Shown: positions 17,522 to 25,810, counted from the stretch's first letter. The stretch is DNA of 64,000 nt from an uncultured Anaerococcus sp. (GCF_943912385.1 NZ_CALTTY010000008.1:1-64000), one strand, 5' to 3'. The notes: generated by a model from the sequence alone, not told the origin. Numbers and translations are program-made.

Positions 17522-19565
17522 AAATTCAGGGTTTTGCTTTGGTGTAAATAGGAGTGTGGACTTTGCTTACAAAGCCTTAGAAAATGGTAAACAAGCTTAT
17601 TCTCTAGGTCCTTTAATCCACAATCCCCAACTAGTTAATTCACTAGAAGATAAGGGACTAAAAGTTATAGATCATGAAGAAGCCCTAGATATAAAAGACA
17701 GTCTAATTGTAATAAGGGCCCATGGTGAAAGGGATGACTTTAAGAAAAAACTTATTGAAAATGGCAATGAACTTTTAGATGCTACATGCCCGGTACTAGT
17801 CAATATATATAAAAAAATTAAAGAAAAGGAAAAAGAAGGTTACCAGGTAATAATTGTTGGAGATAAAAAACATCCAGAAATAATTGCTATGGACTCTTTT
17901 ATAAATAATGGTATAGTAGTTTCAGATGAGACTGAAGCAAAAAATATTAAAAATTACGATAAGCTATATGTAGTGAGTCAAACTACAAATAGGTTGGAGT
18001 ATTTTATAAATATTGCTAACAAGTTAGAAGAAAATAATGATAGTGTAGTAATAGAAAACACAATCTGCAATGCTACAAAATTGAGGCAAGAATCTGCAAA
18101 AGAGCTTGCTAAGGAAGTAGATTGCATGATTGTAGTTGGTGGTTTTAATAGTTCTAATACAAACAAGCTATACCAAGTAGCTAGTTTGTTTTGTAAAAAT
18201 GTTTTAAGGATTGAAACTGTTAAAGATCTACCTTTGCAAAAGCTCTCTAAATTTAAAAAATTAGGAATAATCGCAGGTGCCTCTACACCTGAATCGATTA
18301 TCGAGGAGGTAGTAAGAAGTATGGATGAATTCACACAAGAAGAATTTATGAACAGTCTAGAGGATAGTTTAAGAAAGATTTACCCTAAAGAGGTGATCAC
18401 AGGTACAATAATCAACGTTAAGGATGATGAGGTATTTGTTGATATCCAATATCGTGCAGATGGTATTGTTAAACTAGACGAAATGACTGAAGAGGAACAA
18501 GAAGATCCTAAAAACAATTTCGAAGTTGGCGATGACATAGATGTATATGTTATCAAGCTAGACGATGGAGAAGGTAATGTTGCCCTTTCTACTAGAAGAG
18601 TAGAAGGAATGAAAGCTTGGAAAGAACTTGCTGAAAAGTTTGAAAATGACGAGCTCGTTCACGGTAAAGTTACAGGGTTTAACAAGGGTGGTTTAACTGT
18701 AGAAGTTAATGGTCTGGGTGGTTTTATACCAGCAAGCCAAATAGCTACATTTTTTGTTAAAAACCTAAAGAAATTCGTTGGTGAAGAATGGGATCTTAAG
18801 ATTATAAGCATTGACGAAAGAAAGAACAGACTTGTTCTATCTAGAAAAGATGTTATAGAAGCAGAGCTTGATGACCTTTGGGAAGAGCTTGAAGAAGGTC
18901 AAGTCATAGAGGGAAAAGTTGCAAGGCTTACAGACTTTGGTGCTTTCGTTGAAGTTAATGGTCTTGACGGCCTACTTCACGTTTCCGACATTGCTTGGAC
19001 AAGAGTAGACCATCCAGCAGATGTTTTAAATGTAGGCGATGAAATTGAAGTTAAGATTCTAAAACTAAACAAAGAGAAAAACAGAATCTCTCTTGGTCGT
19101 AAACAACTTCTTGAAAAACCATTTGAAAAATTTGCAAATGAACATGAAGTTGGCGATGTAATAGAAGGTAAGGTAGTAAACCTACTTGACTTTGGTGCTT
19201 TTGTTGAAGTTGCTGATGGTGTTGAAGGTTTAGTTCACGTATCTGAAATTTCTTGGGATCACGTTGAAAAACCATCTGACGAACTTAACGTTGGTGATTC
19301 AATCGAAGTTAAGATTATCTCAATTGATAAGGATGAAGAAAAAGTAGGCTTATCAATCAAGGCTCTTAAGGAAGCTCCAGAAAGAACTGAGAGAAAACCA
19401 AAGAGACAAGCAAGAACAAATGATAGACCAAGAAGAAAAGTTGAAAGAAATAATTCAAACGCATTTGGTGATGATGATTTAAACAATAACCTTGGTGATA
19501 TGCTTGCCCAAGCCCTATCAGAACAAGGATCTGACGATCTATTTGAATCAAACGACGAAGAATAA
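17502..19565 (+). CDS. ispH: IspH-ribosomal protein S1 fusion (HMBPP reductase / S1)
   Basis: The N-terminal 280 residues are 4-hydroxy-3-methylbut-2-enyl diphosphate reductase, the last step of the MEP isoprenoid pathway. The iron-sulfur cysteines C12, C96 and C189, and H40, H74, H124 and E126 of the active site, are all present. Residues about 296-620 hold four S1 RNA-binding repeats; the last two, with DFGAFVEV and GL(L/V)HVS, are the best conserved and the first is degenerate. A basic stretch (about 625-655) and an acidic tail follow. IspH-S1 fusions are known in Clostridia; the S1 part is likely the cell's S1-like protein. Confidence 0.95.
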   Translation: MEIIEAKNSGFCFGVNRSVDFAYKALENGKQAYSLGPLIHNPQLVNSLEDKGLKVIDHEEALDIKDSLIVIRAHGERDDFKKKLIENGNELLDATCPVLVNIYKKIKEKEKEGYQVIIVGDKKHPEIIAMDSFINNGIVVSDETEAKNIKNYDKLYVVSQTTNRLEYFINIANKLEENNDSVVIENTICNATKLRQESAKELAKEVDCMIVVGGFNSSNTNKLYQVASLFCKNVLRIETVKDLPLQKLSKFKKLGIIAGASTPESIIEEVVRSMDEFTQEEFMNSLEDSLRKIYPKEVITGTIINVKDDEVFVDIQYRADGIVKLDEMTEEEQEDPKNNFEVGDDIDVYVIKLDDGEGNVALSTRRVEGMKAWKELAEKFENDELVHGKVTGFNKGGLTVEVNGLGGFIPASQIATFFVKNLKKFVGEEWDLKIISIDERKNRLVLSRKDVIEAELDDLWEELEEGQVIEGKVARLTDFGAFVEVNGLDGLLHVSDIAWTRVDHPADVLNVGDEIEVKILKLNKEKNRISLGRKQLLEKPFEKFANEHEVGDVIEGKVVNLLDFGAFVEVADGVEGLVHVSEISWDHVEKPSDELNVGDSIEVKIISIDKDEEKVGLSIKALKEAPERTERKPKRQARTNDRPRRKVERNNSNAFGDDDLNNNLGDMLAQALSEQGSDDLFESNDEE

Positions 19566-19581
19566 GATTAAATAATAAAAC

Positions 19582-19612
19582 AAAGAGATGACTCAGCTCA
19601 TCTCTTTTTTTA
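19582..19612 (+). terminator. Intrinsic terminator between ispH-rpsA and miaB
   Basis: AAAGAGATGA at 19582-19591 pairs with TCATCTCTTT at 19598-19607 and runs into seven T residues. Only about 14 bases separate it from miaB, with no promoter in between, so miaB transcription must come from read-through. Confidence 0.85.
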
Positions 19613-19625
19613 CTTAAGGAGAAGT

Positions 19626-20978
19626 ATGGTTAGTAAGAAATTAGATAAATACAAAGATTTTTTCAAGGGAAAAACGTATAATATAACAACCTTTGGTTGC
19701 CAAATGAATGAGCACGACTCTGAGAGGATATCTTATATCCTTGAAGACTTAGGGTATATCTACGAAGAAGATAGGAAAAAAGCAGACTTTATTCTATTTA
19801 ATACCTGTCTAGTAAGAGAAAATGCTGAGCTTAAACTTTATGGACAAGTATCATCTCTAAAAAAATTAAAGAAAGCGAATCCTGATAAAATTATAGCTGT
19901 ATCTGGATGTATGATGCAAACCGAAGTTGCTAGACAGGTAATAATAGATAAGCACAGAGAAGTTGACATAATTTTTGGTACAAAGAACATAAACTCTCTT
20001 CCAGACCTTATTTTTAGGTATCTTGAAACAAAAGAAAGAGTAGTAGATATCTCTACAGATGATGTTAAGGACGATTTTGTAAAATACAATACACCAAATG
20101 ACTTTCAAGCCTATGTAAATATAATGAGAGGGTGCGATAATTTCTGTTCATATTGTATAGTTCCAGAGTCTAGGGGCAGGGAAGAGTCTAGACGACCATC
20201 CTCTATAATAGAAGAAGTAGAATATTTAGTAAGTGAAGGGTACAAAGAAATAACTCTCCTTGGGCAAAATGTAAATTCCTATGGTAACAAGGCTGACTTT
20301 AACCTTAGCTTCCCAGAACTCCTTGAAAAGGTAGCTCATATTCCAAATTTAAAAAGACTAAGATTTACAACAAGCCACCCAAAAGACCTGTCTGACGAGT
20401 TAATTCAGGTTATAAAAAGAAATGATAACATCTGTAAATATTTCCACTTACCGCTTCAATCTGGATCTAATAAAGTTTTAAAAGATATGAACCGTAAGTA
20501 TACTCAGGAAAAATATCTAGAAAAGGTCCAAAAACTAAAGTCTGAAATTCCTGATATTGCTATATCTACAGATATTATTGTTGGATACCCTACAGAAACT
20601 GAAGATGACTTTGAGGAAACTTTAAAGGTCTGCAGGGAAGTAGGATTTGATACAGCCTTTACCTTTAAATACTCACCTAGACCAAAGACTAGAGCGGCAA
20701 GGCTTACACCAATAAGTGATGATATAGTACAGGATAGGTTTGACCGATTACTTGATGTTTTATATCCAATGTTTTATGAAAAAAATAAAACATATATAGG
20801 TAAAACAGTGGAAGTTTTACTAGAGTCTGAAAGTAAAAACAATCCTGAAGTTTTAACAGGTAGGTCTGATGATTATAAACTTGTTCATGTTAGGGCGGAC
20901 AAATCATTAATAGGAGAAATTGTCAAGGTTAAAATTACTGAAAATACTTCATTCACAATTTCAGGAGATTTAATATAA
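19626..20978 (+). CDS. miaB: tRNA-2-methylthio-N6-dimethylallyladenosine synthase MiaB
   Basis: A radical-SAM methylthiotransferase modifying A37 of tRNAs. The N-terminal UPF0004 domain carries the first cluster cysteines (TFGCQMNEHDS, FNTCLVRENA, SGCMMQ), the radical-SAM motif is MRGCDNFCSYCIVP (CxxxCxxC, about residues 171-178), and a C-terminal TRAM domain ends the protein. The 450-residue length fits MiaB rather than MtaB or RimO. AAGGAG precedes the ATG. Its partner miaA is not in the window. Confidence 0.95.
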   Translation: MVSKKLDKYKDFFKGKTYNITTFGCQMNEHDSERISYILEDLGYIYEEDRKKADFILFNTCLVRENAELKLYGQVSSLKKLKKANPDKIIAVSGCMMQTEVARQVIIDKHREVDIIFGTKNINSLPDLIFRYLETKERVVDISTDDVKDDFVKYNTPNDFQAYVNIMRGCDNFCSYCIVPESRGREESRRPSSIIEEVEYLVSEGYKEITLLGQNVNSYGNKADFNLSFPELLEKVAHIPNLKRLRFTTSHPKDLSDELIQVIKRNDNICKYFHLPLQSGSNKVLKDMNRKYTQEKYLEKVQKLKSEIPDIAISTDIIVGYPTETEDDFEETLKVCREVGFDTAFTFKYSPRPKTRAARLTPISDDIVQDRFDRLLDVLYPMFYEKNKTYIGKTVEVLLESESKNNPEVLTGRSDDYKLVHVRADKSLIGEIVKVKITENTSFTISGDLI

Positions 20979-20985
20979 GTTTTAT

Positions 20986-21185
20986 TTATGGATGTTCACC
21001 ATGAATAAGTCGTCCCAAAATAACAAGAGGGGTCCCGTAAGCCAATCAGCTAACTTCTTAGAAAATTTTGCCTCTGTGAGCCGGCAGGATAAATTTGGCC
21101 TGTTGGCCTAAGGAGGTACATTTTTAGAAGCATATTCTGCTAAGAGGTCGATTATTATTTGCAATTTGCACAGTCTTTTTTATTG
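20986..21185 (+). ncRNA. Structured RNA upstream of the V-ATPase operon (candidate riboswitch or small RNA)
   Basis: This 300-base gap holds several compatible helices: 21004-21012 with 21149-21156 (closing, one bulge); 21054-21061 with 21140-21147; 21070-21074 with 21113-21117; and a 9-bp hairpin, 21080-21088 with 21099-21107. AGAGG at 21026-21030 could compete for CCTCT at 21071-21075, a switch-like alternative. TTCACA (20952-20957) and TATAAG (20974-20979), 16 apart, could start it; CTTTTTTA at about 21175 could end it. It precedes an ion-pumping ATPase, the kind of gene known to follow Na+ (DUF1646-type) riboswitches, but I cannot confirm a class from memory of its consensus. Confidence 0.5.
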
Positions 21186-21191
21186 TCAACA

Positions 21192-21219
21192 TTTAACTAT
21201 ATATTACAGTTAATATAAT
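21192..21219 (+). promoter_or_regulatory. Possible V-ATPase operon promoter downstream of the RNA
   Basis: TATAAT at 21214-21219 has TTTAAC 16 bases upstream (21192-21197). If used, it would transcribe the operon independently of the structured RNA. A small hairpin (GAGTA/TACTC, 21246-21258) lies between it and the AAAGGAGG Shine-Dalgarno at 21267-21274. Confidence 0.4.
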
Positions 21220-21278
21220 AAAAGCTTTTTTTGTAAAAAATAATCGAGTACAATACTCTATGGTGGAAAGGAGGCGAC

Positions 21279-22259
21279 ATGAAAGATGTATCAGTAAAAG
21301 CTAAAGCAAAATTTTCTGATATTTTAGATAGTATTTTACTTGATAGGTTGATTAGAGAAAACGACTTTAAAGCTAAGGTTAATGAACTTAGTGTAAAATA
21401 TGATTTTATCAATACAGATGATGATAAAAATACCGTAGAAGAAAAATTAAGTGAACATTTTTACATGGATCTTAAAAGTCTAGAATATTTTCTAACTGGT
21501 CTTGATAAAAAGTTTTACCGACAGTATTTTTCAATTTATAAAATATATCTTATCCAAGAAATTATTACCAGTATCTTAAATAATTCCTTGGATTATAATT
21601 TGGATTATTTTAAGAAAAGTCCTTATTATAAAGGCATGAAACTAGATGTTAACACTAACTTTAGGAAGTTTATCTTAAGCATAGATGATTATAAAATAAG
21701 AAGGGTCTTGGAACCTTTTTTAAATGAAAATATGGACAATGACTCGATAATATTCTTATCATCAAATGCTTTGATTAAATCATATTACAGAGAACTTTTA
21801 AAATTATCAGCTAAATTTTCTTATAAGGAAAATAAACTTGTAAAACAATTTTTAGCTAAAGAAATAAATTTATTAAATTTTGAAATGTTGTATAGACTGA
21901 AGTCATTTTTTAATTTAGATGATAGGGAACTATTTAACTATTTAATTGAGGGTGGCTATCTATACAACGGTAAAAGTCTTAAGAACTTATCGAATTTAAA
22001 AAAAGAAGATTTTATTTCATATTTTGAAAACAGCAAGTATGCAAATATTTTTGAGGATGATAATTTATTTTATAAGAGATTAGAAAATATGAGGTTGAAG
22101 AATTTTAAAGATGAAATAATCAAAGAAAGGTCTGACACCCTATACATAATCTCAGCTATAAACCTATTATTTATAAATATGAAAAATATTATCGCTATTT
22201 TGGAAATGGATGATAAGTACTCTTATAAACAAAAAGAAGAATTATTGATAGGAAGGTAA
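21279..22259 (+). CDS. V-type ATPase subunit C (AC39/V0D family)
   Basis: First gene of the V-ATPase operon. The 326-residue, almost wholly helical and charged protein resembles AC39/V0D subunits, the funnel that links the central stalk to the membrane rotor. Conserved motifs are weak in this family; the assignment rests on length, helical pattern (for example the FLTGLDKKFYRQYF segment) and position. A very strong AAAGGAGG precedes the ATG. Two bases separate its stop from the next gene. Confidence 0.8.
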   Translation: MKDVSVKAKAKFSDILDSILLDRLIRENDFKAKVNELSVKYDFINTDDDKNTVEEKLSEHFYMDLKSLEYFLTGLDKKFYRQYFSIYKIYLIQEIITSILNNSLDYNLDYFKKSPYYKGMKLDVNTNFRKFILSIDDYKIRRVLEPFLNENMDNDSIIFLSSNALIKSYYRELLKLSAKFSYKENKLVKQFLAKEINLLNFEMLYRLKSFFNLDDRELFNYLIEGGYLYNGKSLKNLSNLKKEDFISYFENSKYANIFEDDNLFYKRLENMRLKNFKDEIIKERSDTLYIISAINLLFINMKNIIAILEMDDKYSYKQKEELLIGR

Positions 22260-22261
22260 AT

Positions 22262-23158
22262 ATGGCAGTTGAGAAAATGCGCCTAGTAAATATTACCTCT
22301 AGGTTAGAAAATCTTAAGGATTTTCTCTTAGATGTGGTTGGTATAGGTCAAATTGAACCAATAGATGCTTTCAATCAAGTAGCTAGTAGAGCTTTTTCAA
22401 TAAAGGCTAGTTCTGAAAATGTTGAACTAACAGAAGATATTAATAGCGTTACAAGTTTTGACGGCTTATCTAAAACTGATTTAGAAAAAATATCTTATTT
22501 AAAAAGATTTCTTGAAATTGATGAATACAATGAAGTTAGAAAAGAAGATGTTAAAGTAATATCTAGGGATAAGCTGGAAGAACTGTACGAAGATCTAGCC
22601 CCTCTTATTAAAGAAAGAGAAGATCTTATAAGAAAGAGAAAGGAACTTTTAGATTTCAAGGCAAACTTAGACATACTTGATAAAGCTGATATTGATATTG
22701 AGTGTATAAAAAAATTAAATTATTTCTCTTATAGGTATGGAGAAGTATCAAAAGATGGAAGGTTTATATTAAAGAATAACTATGAAAATATTCCATCATT
22801 AATTATCCACCTAGACAGCGAGGCTGATAAGTACACAGATGCCTTAAACGAAGTAATCGAGCTTGATAAAAAGACTAGTTTAAGGCGCAAAAAAGTTGAT
22901 GAAATAATTGAAAATGAAAGAGAAGAAAGTCTTAAAGTCTCTAAAAGGATTGATAATAAGTACGCTATCAAAACTCAAAATGAAATTAATAGAATCAATT
23001 ATAAGTACAATAATGAAATCGAAGAGAAAAGTAAAATCATCAAAGATGATTATAGCGAGTTAAGGGATGGTATAGATTCTTTATATAATAAGAATTTAGA
23101 CTCCCTTGTAGACTATGCTTTTGAAGAAGTAATAGAAGGGAAGCGAGTAAATGACTGA
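22262..23158 (+). CDS. V-type ATPase subunit I, N-terminal half, with a subunit G-like coiled-coil tail
   Basis: Residues 1-45 (MAVEKMRLVNI start) and about 100-187 match the cytoplasmic N-terminal part of subunit I, ending near the segment IPSLIIHLDSEADKY. A normal subunit I continues for about 450 more residues. Here residues about 188-298 instead form a charged coiled coil finishing with NLDSLVDYAFEEVIEG, which resembles the C-terminus of the peripheral-stalk subunit G/H (NLxxAVxxIVExV type). No separate G gene occurs in the operon. The rest of subunit I is the next gene, overlapping by 8 bases. The I half is fairly secure; the G-like reading is my inference. Confidence 0.72.
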   Translation: MAVEKMRLVNITSRLENLKDFLLDVVGIGQIEPIDAFNQVASRAFSIKASSENVELTEDINSVTSFDGLSKTDLEKISYLKRFLEIDEYNEVRKEDVKVISRDKLEELYEDLAPLIKEREDLIRKRKELLDFKANLDILDKADIDIECIKKLNYFSYRYGEVSKDGRFILKNNYENIPSLIIHLDSEADKYTDALNEVIELDKKTSLRRKKVDEIIENEREESLKVSKRIDNKYAIKTQNEINRINYKYNNEIEEKSKIIKDDYSELRDGIDSLYNKNLDSLVDYAFEEVIEGKRVND

Positions 23159-24506
23159 AAAGATAAAAAACTCTAAGGAAAATTACTTACTAGTCTACCC
23201 CAATCAAGTTAAAGAAGATATTACGAGAGCCGTAAACAATATGGGCTTTATAGATAAAGAAATTCCCGACGAAAATTTATCTTCTATAAATGAAAAGATA
23301 AGCGATATTGATAAAAAGATAGGTAAAATTGACGAAAGCATTCAAGAAATAAAAAGTTCTAACCAGGATGTAGTAGACAATCTTTCGACTTCTTTAGAAT
23401 ATTATGAAAAAAGTAACGAACTTGTTGGTAAGATGGCCAAAGGAGATAAGTATTTATATTTATCAGGATGGGTTCCTGATTCTAAAATAGGTGATTTTAA
23501 AAATCTAGAAGAAAAGTTTGAAGATACTACAGTCGAAGTTAAGAAAAATAGTAAACAAACACCTCCTACAAAACTAAAAAATAACAAATTATTTAAACCT
23601 TTTGAGTTTTTAGTTAATATGTACGGAGCACCTAATTATAATGAGATTGATCCTACTCCATTTTTTGCAATAACCTACATGCTCTTATATGGGATGATGT
23701 TCGGTGATTTGGGACAGGGTCTAGTCTTCATACTTTTGAGTTTCCTAGTAGAAAAGAAAAATAAGACCTTTGGGCAGCTCATAAGAAGGATTGGCTTTTC
23801 AGCGAGTTTTTTCGGTCTTATGTATGGGTCGTTTTTTGGTATAGAAACTCTTATTCCAACCCTATTAATTAAGCCATTTGACAATATAATGAAGGTCTTA
23901 ATAGCTTCTGTTGCCTTTGGTATAGGTTTATTAATAATTTCATATATACTTGGAATCTATAATAAGTTAGTCAAACAAAAAAATATAGAAGAAGGTATTT
24001 TTGGTAAGGAAGGGCTTGCAGGGCTTATGATGTTAATAGCCTTTGTTCTAATAATTTTAAATGTAGTAAAGATAAACCCTATACCAATGTCAGTTGGACT
24101 GACTATCCTAATAATATCAATTATAATGATAGTATTTTCAAAACCAATTGCAGGAAAAATTGAAAAAAGAGAAAAGATATTTGAATCAAGTGCTTCAGAT
24201 TATTATGTAGAAAGTTCCTTTTCTATTATAGAGGCTCTTCTTTCAGTATTTTCTAACCTGGTATCTTTTACTAGGGTAGGAGCTTTTGCAATCAACCACG
24301 TAGGTTTATACATGGCCTTTGAAGTAATGAGTAAGCTAGCTGGGGGAGGTTTCTTAGGAATTATAATCTTAATCTTAGGAAATATCCTAATTATAGGTCT
24401 TGAAGGCATGATTGTATTTATACAAGGCCTAAGGCTAGAATTTTATGAAATGTTTAGTAAATATTACCAAGGAAATGGTCGCAAATTTAGACCTATAAAA
24501 GAATAA
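23151..24506 (+). CDS. V-type ATPase subunit I, C-terminal half (membrane stator)
   Basis: The 451 residues begin at YLLVYPNQVKEDI, which normally lies mid-way in subunit I, then a coiled coil and SGWVPDSKI. The membrane domain follows from KPFEFLVNMYGAP and DPTPFFA (about 145-170), with about seven or eight helices. It includes the SFTRVGAFAINH helix with the essential arginine that faces the rotor. GAAGGGAAG upstream of ATG 23151 looks like a genuine Shine-Dalgarno inside the previous frame. This is therefore a gene of its own rather than the product of a sequencing frameshift. Confidence 0.88.
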   Translation: MTEKIKNSKENYLLVYPNQVKEDITRAVNNMGFIDKEIPDENLSSINEKISDIDKKIGKIDESIQEIKSSNQDVVDNLSTSLEYYEKSNELVGKMAKGDKYLYLSGWVPDSKIGDFKNLEEKFEDTTVEVKKNSKQTPPTKLKNNKLFKPFEFLVNMYGAPNYNEIDPTPFFAITYMLLYGMMFGDLGQGLVFILLSFLVEKKNKTFGQLIRRIGFSASFFGLMYGSFFGIETLIPTLLIKPFDNIMKVLIASVAFGIGLLIISYILGIYNKLVKQKNIEEGIFGKEGLAGLMMLIAFVLIILNVVKINPIPMSVGLTILIISIIMIVFSKPIAGKIEKREKIFESSASDYYVESSFSIIEALLSVFSNLVSFTRVGAFAINHVGLYMAFEVMSKLAGGGFLGIIILILGNILIIGLEGMIVFIQGLRLEFYEMFSKYYQGNGRKFRPIKE

Positions 24507-24523
24507 TAATTAAAGGAGATTTT

Positions 24524-24955
24524 ATGTTAAAATACACAGCTTTACTTGCACTAGCAGTAGTAATAATAACAATTTATTCAGGTTTGTACTTATTAAAAAA
24601 CAATGAAGATAGTTCAAAGGCTAGAATTAAAAAAGCCTTAAAGATGAATCTATTTACTTTTGTTCCAATCATGGTGATGATAGTGGTTCTAATGATTCCA
24701 TCAGGTTCAAGGGCAGCAGAAGCTGGAGCTAATGCCGTAAACCAATCAGAAGGACTTAAATATATTGGTGCGGCCCTATCTACAGGACTTGCAACTATCG
24801 GTACTGGATATGCTGTAGGTACTGTTGGTTCAGCTGCCCTAGGTGCAATATCAGAAGACCAATCTATCTTAGGTAGGACGATAATATTTGTTGGTCTTGC
24901 TGAAGGTATAGCTATATTTGGTGTAATTATATCTATCCTAATCCTATACGCATAA
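24524..24955 (+). CDS. V-type ATPase subunit K (rotor ring proteolipid)
   Basis: The 143-residue protein has four predicted membrane helices. Helices 3-4 (about 80-143) are a classical c-type hairpin: glycine-rich GLATIGTGYAVGTVGSAALG, then the ion-binding glutamate E127 in LAEGIAIFG. Helices 1-2 (about 4-24, 41-60) lack both the glycine pattern and an acidic residue, so each protomer carries one carboxylate. The residues after E127 are glycine and isoleucine rather than the serine or threonine usual in sodium-binding rings. AAGGAG precedes the ATG. Confidence 0.92.
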   Translation: MLKYTALLALAVVIITIYSGLYLLKNNEDSSKARIKKALKMNLFTFVPIMVMIVVLMIPSGSRAAEAGANAVNQSEGLKYIGAALSTGLATIGTGYAVGTVGSAALGAISEDQSILGRTIIFVGLAEGIAIFGVIISILILYA

Positions 24956-24956
24956 C

Positions 24957-25193
24957 ATGAAAGCAAAGATTTTAACAAATTCAAATAGCTTATTAACAAT
25001 GTTTAGACTTGGTGCTATTGAGGGAGAGCTTGTAAATTCTAAAAATTTTGATGAAGTTTTTAATAATTCTGTGAGTGATGATAATCTTGCTATACTGATA
25101 ATTACTAAATCAGTTTATAAGGATAATAAGATGCAAATTAAAAATTTTAGAAAAGATAGAAGTATGCCCTTAATAGTTATCATTGATGGCTGA
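24957..25193 (+). CDS. V-type ATPase subunit F (short)
   Basis: The 78-residue product has the alternating strand-helix fold start of subunit F: ILTNSNSLLTMFRLGAIEGE, then LAILIITKSVY, and the LIVIIDG strand. Family members are about 100 residues and carry a further C-terminal helix that contacts the A3B3 head; this one stops directly after the conserved strand. It starts one base after the K-subunit stop, with little room for its own Shine-Dalgarno, suggesting coupled translation. Confidence 0.72.
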   Translation: MKAKILTNSNSLLTMFRLGAIEGELVNSKNFDEVFNNSVSDDNLAILIITKSVYKDNKMQIKNFRKDRSMPLIVIIDG

Positions 25194-25204
25194 AAGGATA
25201 AGAT

Positions 25205-25810
25205 ATGCTAGATATAGAAGCAAAATTATCAAGCTTTAGAAAAATGGTCTGGGATGAAGAAAAATATAGAACCGACCAGGAACTATTCCAGTCTACAGAA
25301 AAAAACTCTTCATTCCTAGATAATAAAAATCTAACCCGAAAAAAAGATTATGAAAAGCAAATCAAAGATAGGGATATCTTTCTTGAAATAAGAAAAAATG
25401 AAGAAATTTCAAGGATTAGCCAGGAAGAAAAAAATAGTTTTTTTGCTTATAAAGAGCACTTGCTTGATGATTTTTATGAAAAATTAATTGAAAGATTGAC
25501 AGCCTATAGAAAAACTGAATCTTATAAAAATAATCTTCAAACTGAAATAGAAGAAAAGATAAAAAGTCTATCTTTAGACGAAGATAAAATCATAGTTGCA
25601 GTTATAAGTGAAGACCTGGACCTTATTAACTTTAAAAACATAACTGATATAGGTATGTCATATATTGGTGGTTTTATGCTTGTAGATATCAATAAGGAAT
25701 TTAGGTACAACTTTACCTATAGGCAAAGAATTAAAGAAAATAAATATAGATTTGGTAAGAAATTATACCAAGTTCTTGAAAGTGAGAGTTTTAATGAAAC
25801 CAATAATTAA
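25205..25810 (+). CDS. V-type ATPase subunit E (peripheral stalk)
   Basis: A 201-residue protein with a long charged coiled coil (about 1-105) and a compact C-terminal domain with the pattern KIIVAVISEDLDLI and IGGFMLVDINKEFRYNFTYRQRI split around the conserved GGFML. This is the E subunit that anchors the catalytic head to the stator with subunit G. AAAGGATAAGAT precedes the ATG. It overlaps subunit A by 17 bases. Confidence 0.85.
   Translation: MLDIEAKLSSFRKMVWDEEKYRTDQELFQSTEKNSSFLDNKNLTRKKDYEKQIKDRDIFLEIRKNEEISRISQEEKNSFFAYKEHLLDDFYEKLIERLTAYRKTESYKNNLQTEIEEKIKSLSLDEDKIIVAVISEDLDLINFKNITDIGMSYIGGFMLVDINKEFRYNFTYRQRIKENKYRFGKKLYQVLESESFNETNN

Noticed and set aside
18900..19290. Long internal DNA repeat within the S1 part of ispH
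   Set aside because: The similarity is that of homologous S1 domains at the protein level, not a recent DNA duplication.
21030..21065. Resemblance of TCCCG and CAGCTAAC near 21033-21054 to the 3' part of c-di-AMP (ydaO) riboswitches
   Set aside because: The 5' half of that aptamer should lie upstream, but upstream is the end of miaB and a short spacer with none of its conserved elements. The match is short and probably chance, though an RNA model search would settle it.
20986..21185. 6S RNA or RNase P RNA as identity of the structured RNA
   Set aside because: Length and closed ends would suit 6S RNA, but I see no long rod with a central bubble, and none of the conserved RNase P core motifs occur.
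22262..23160. Simple frameshift or sequencing error splitting subunit I
   Set aside because: The first frame does not run into subunit I residues that resume in the second; it ends in an extra coiled coil of about 110 residues, and the second gene has its own ribosome site and ATG.
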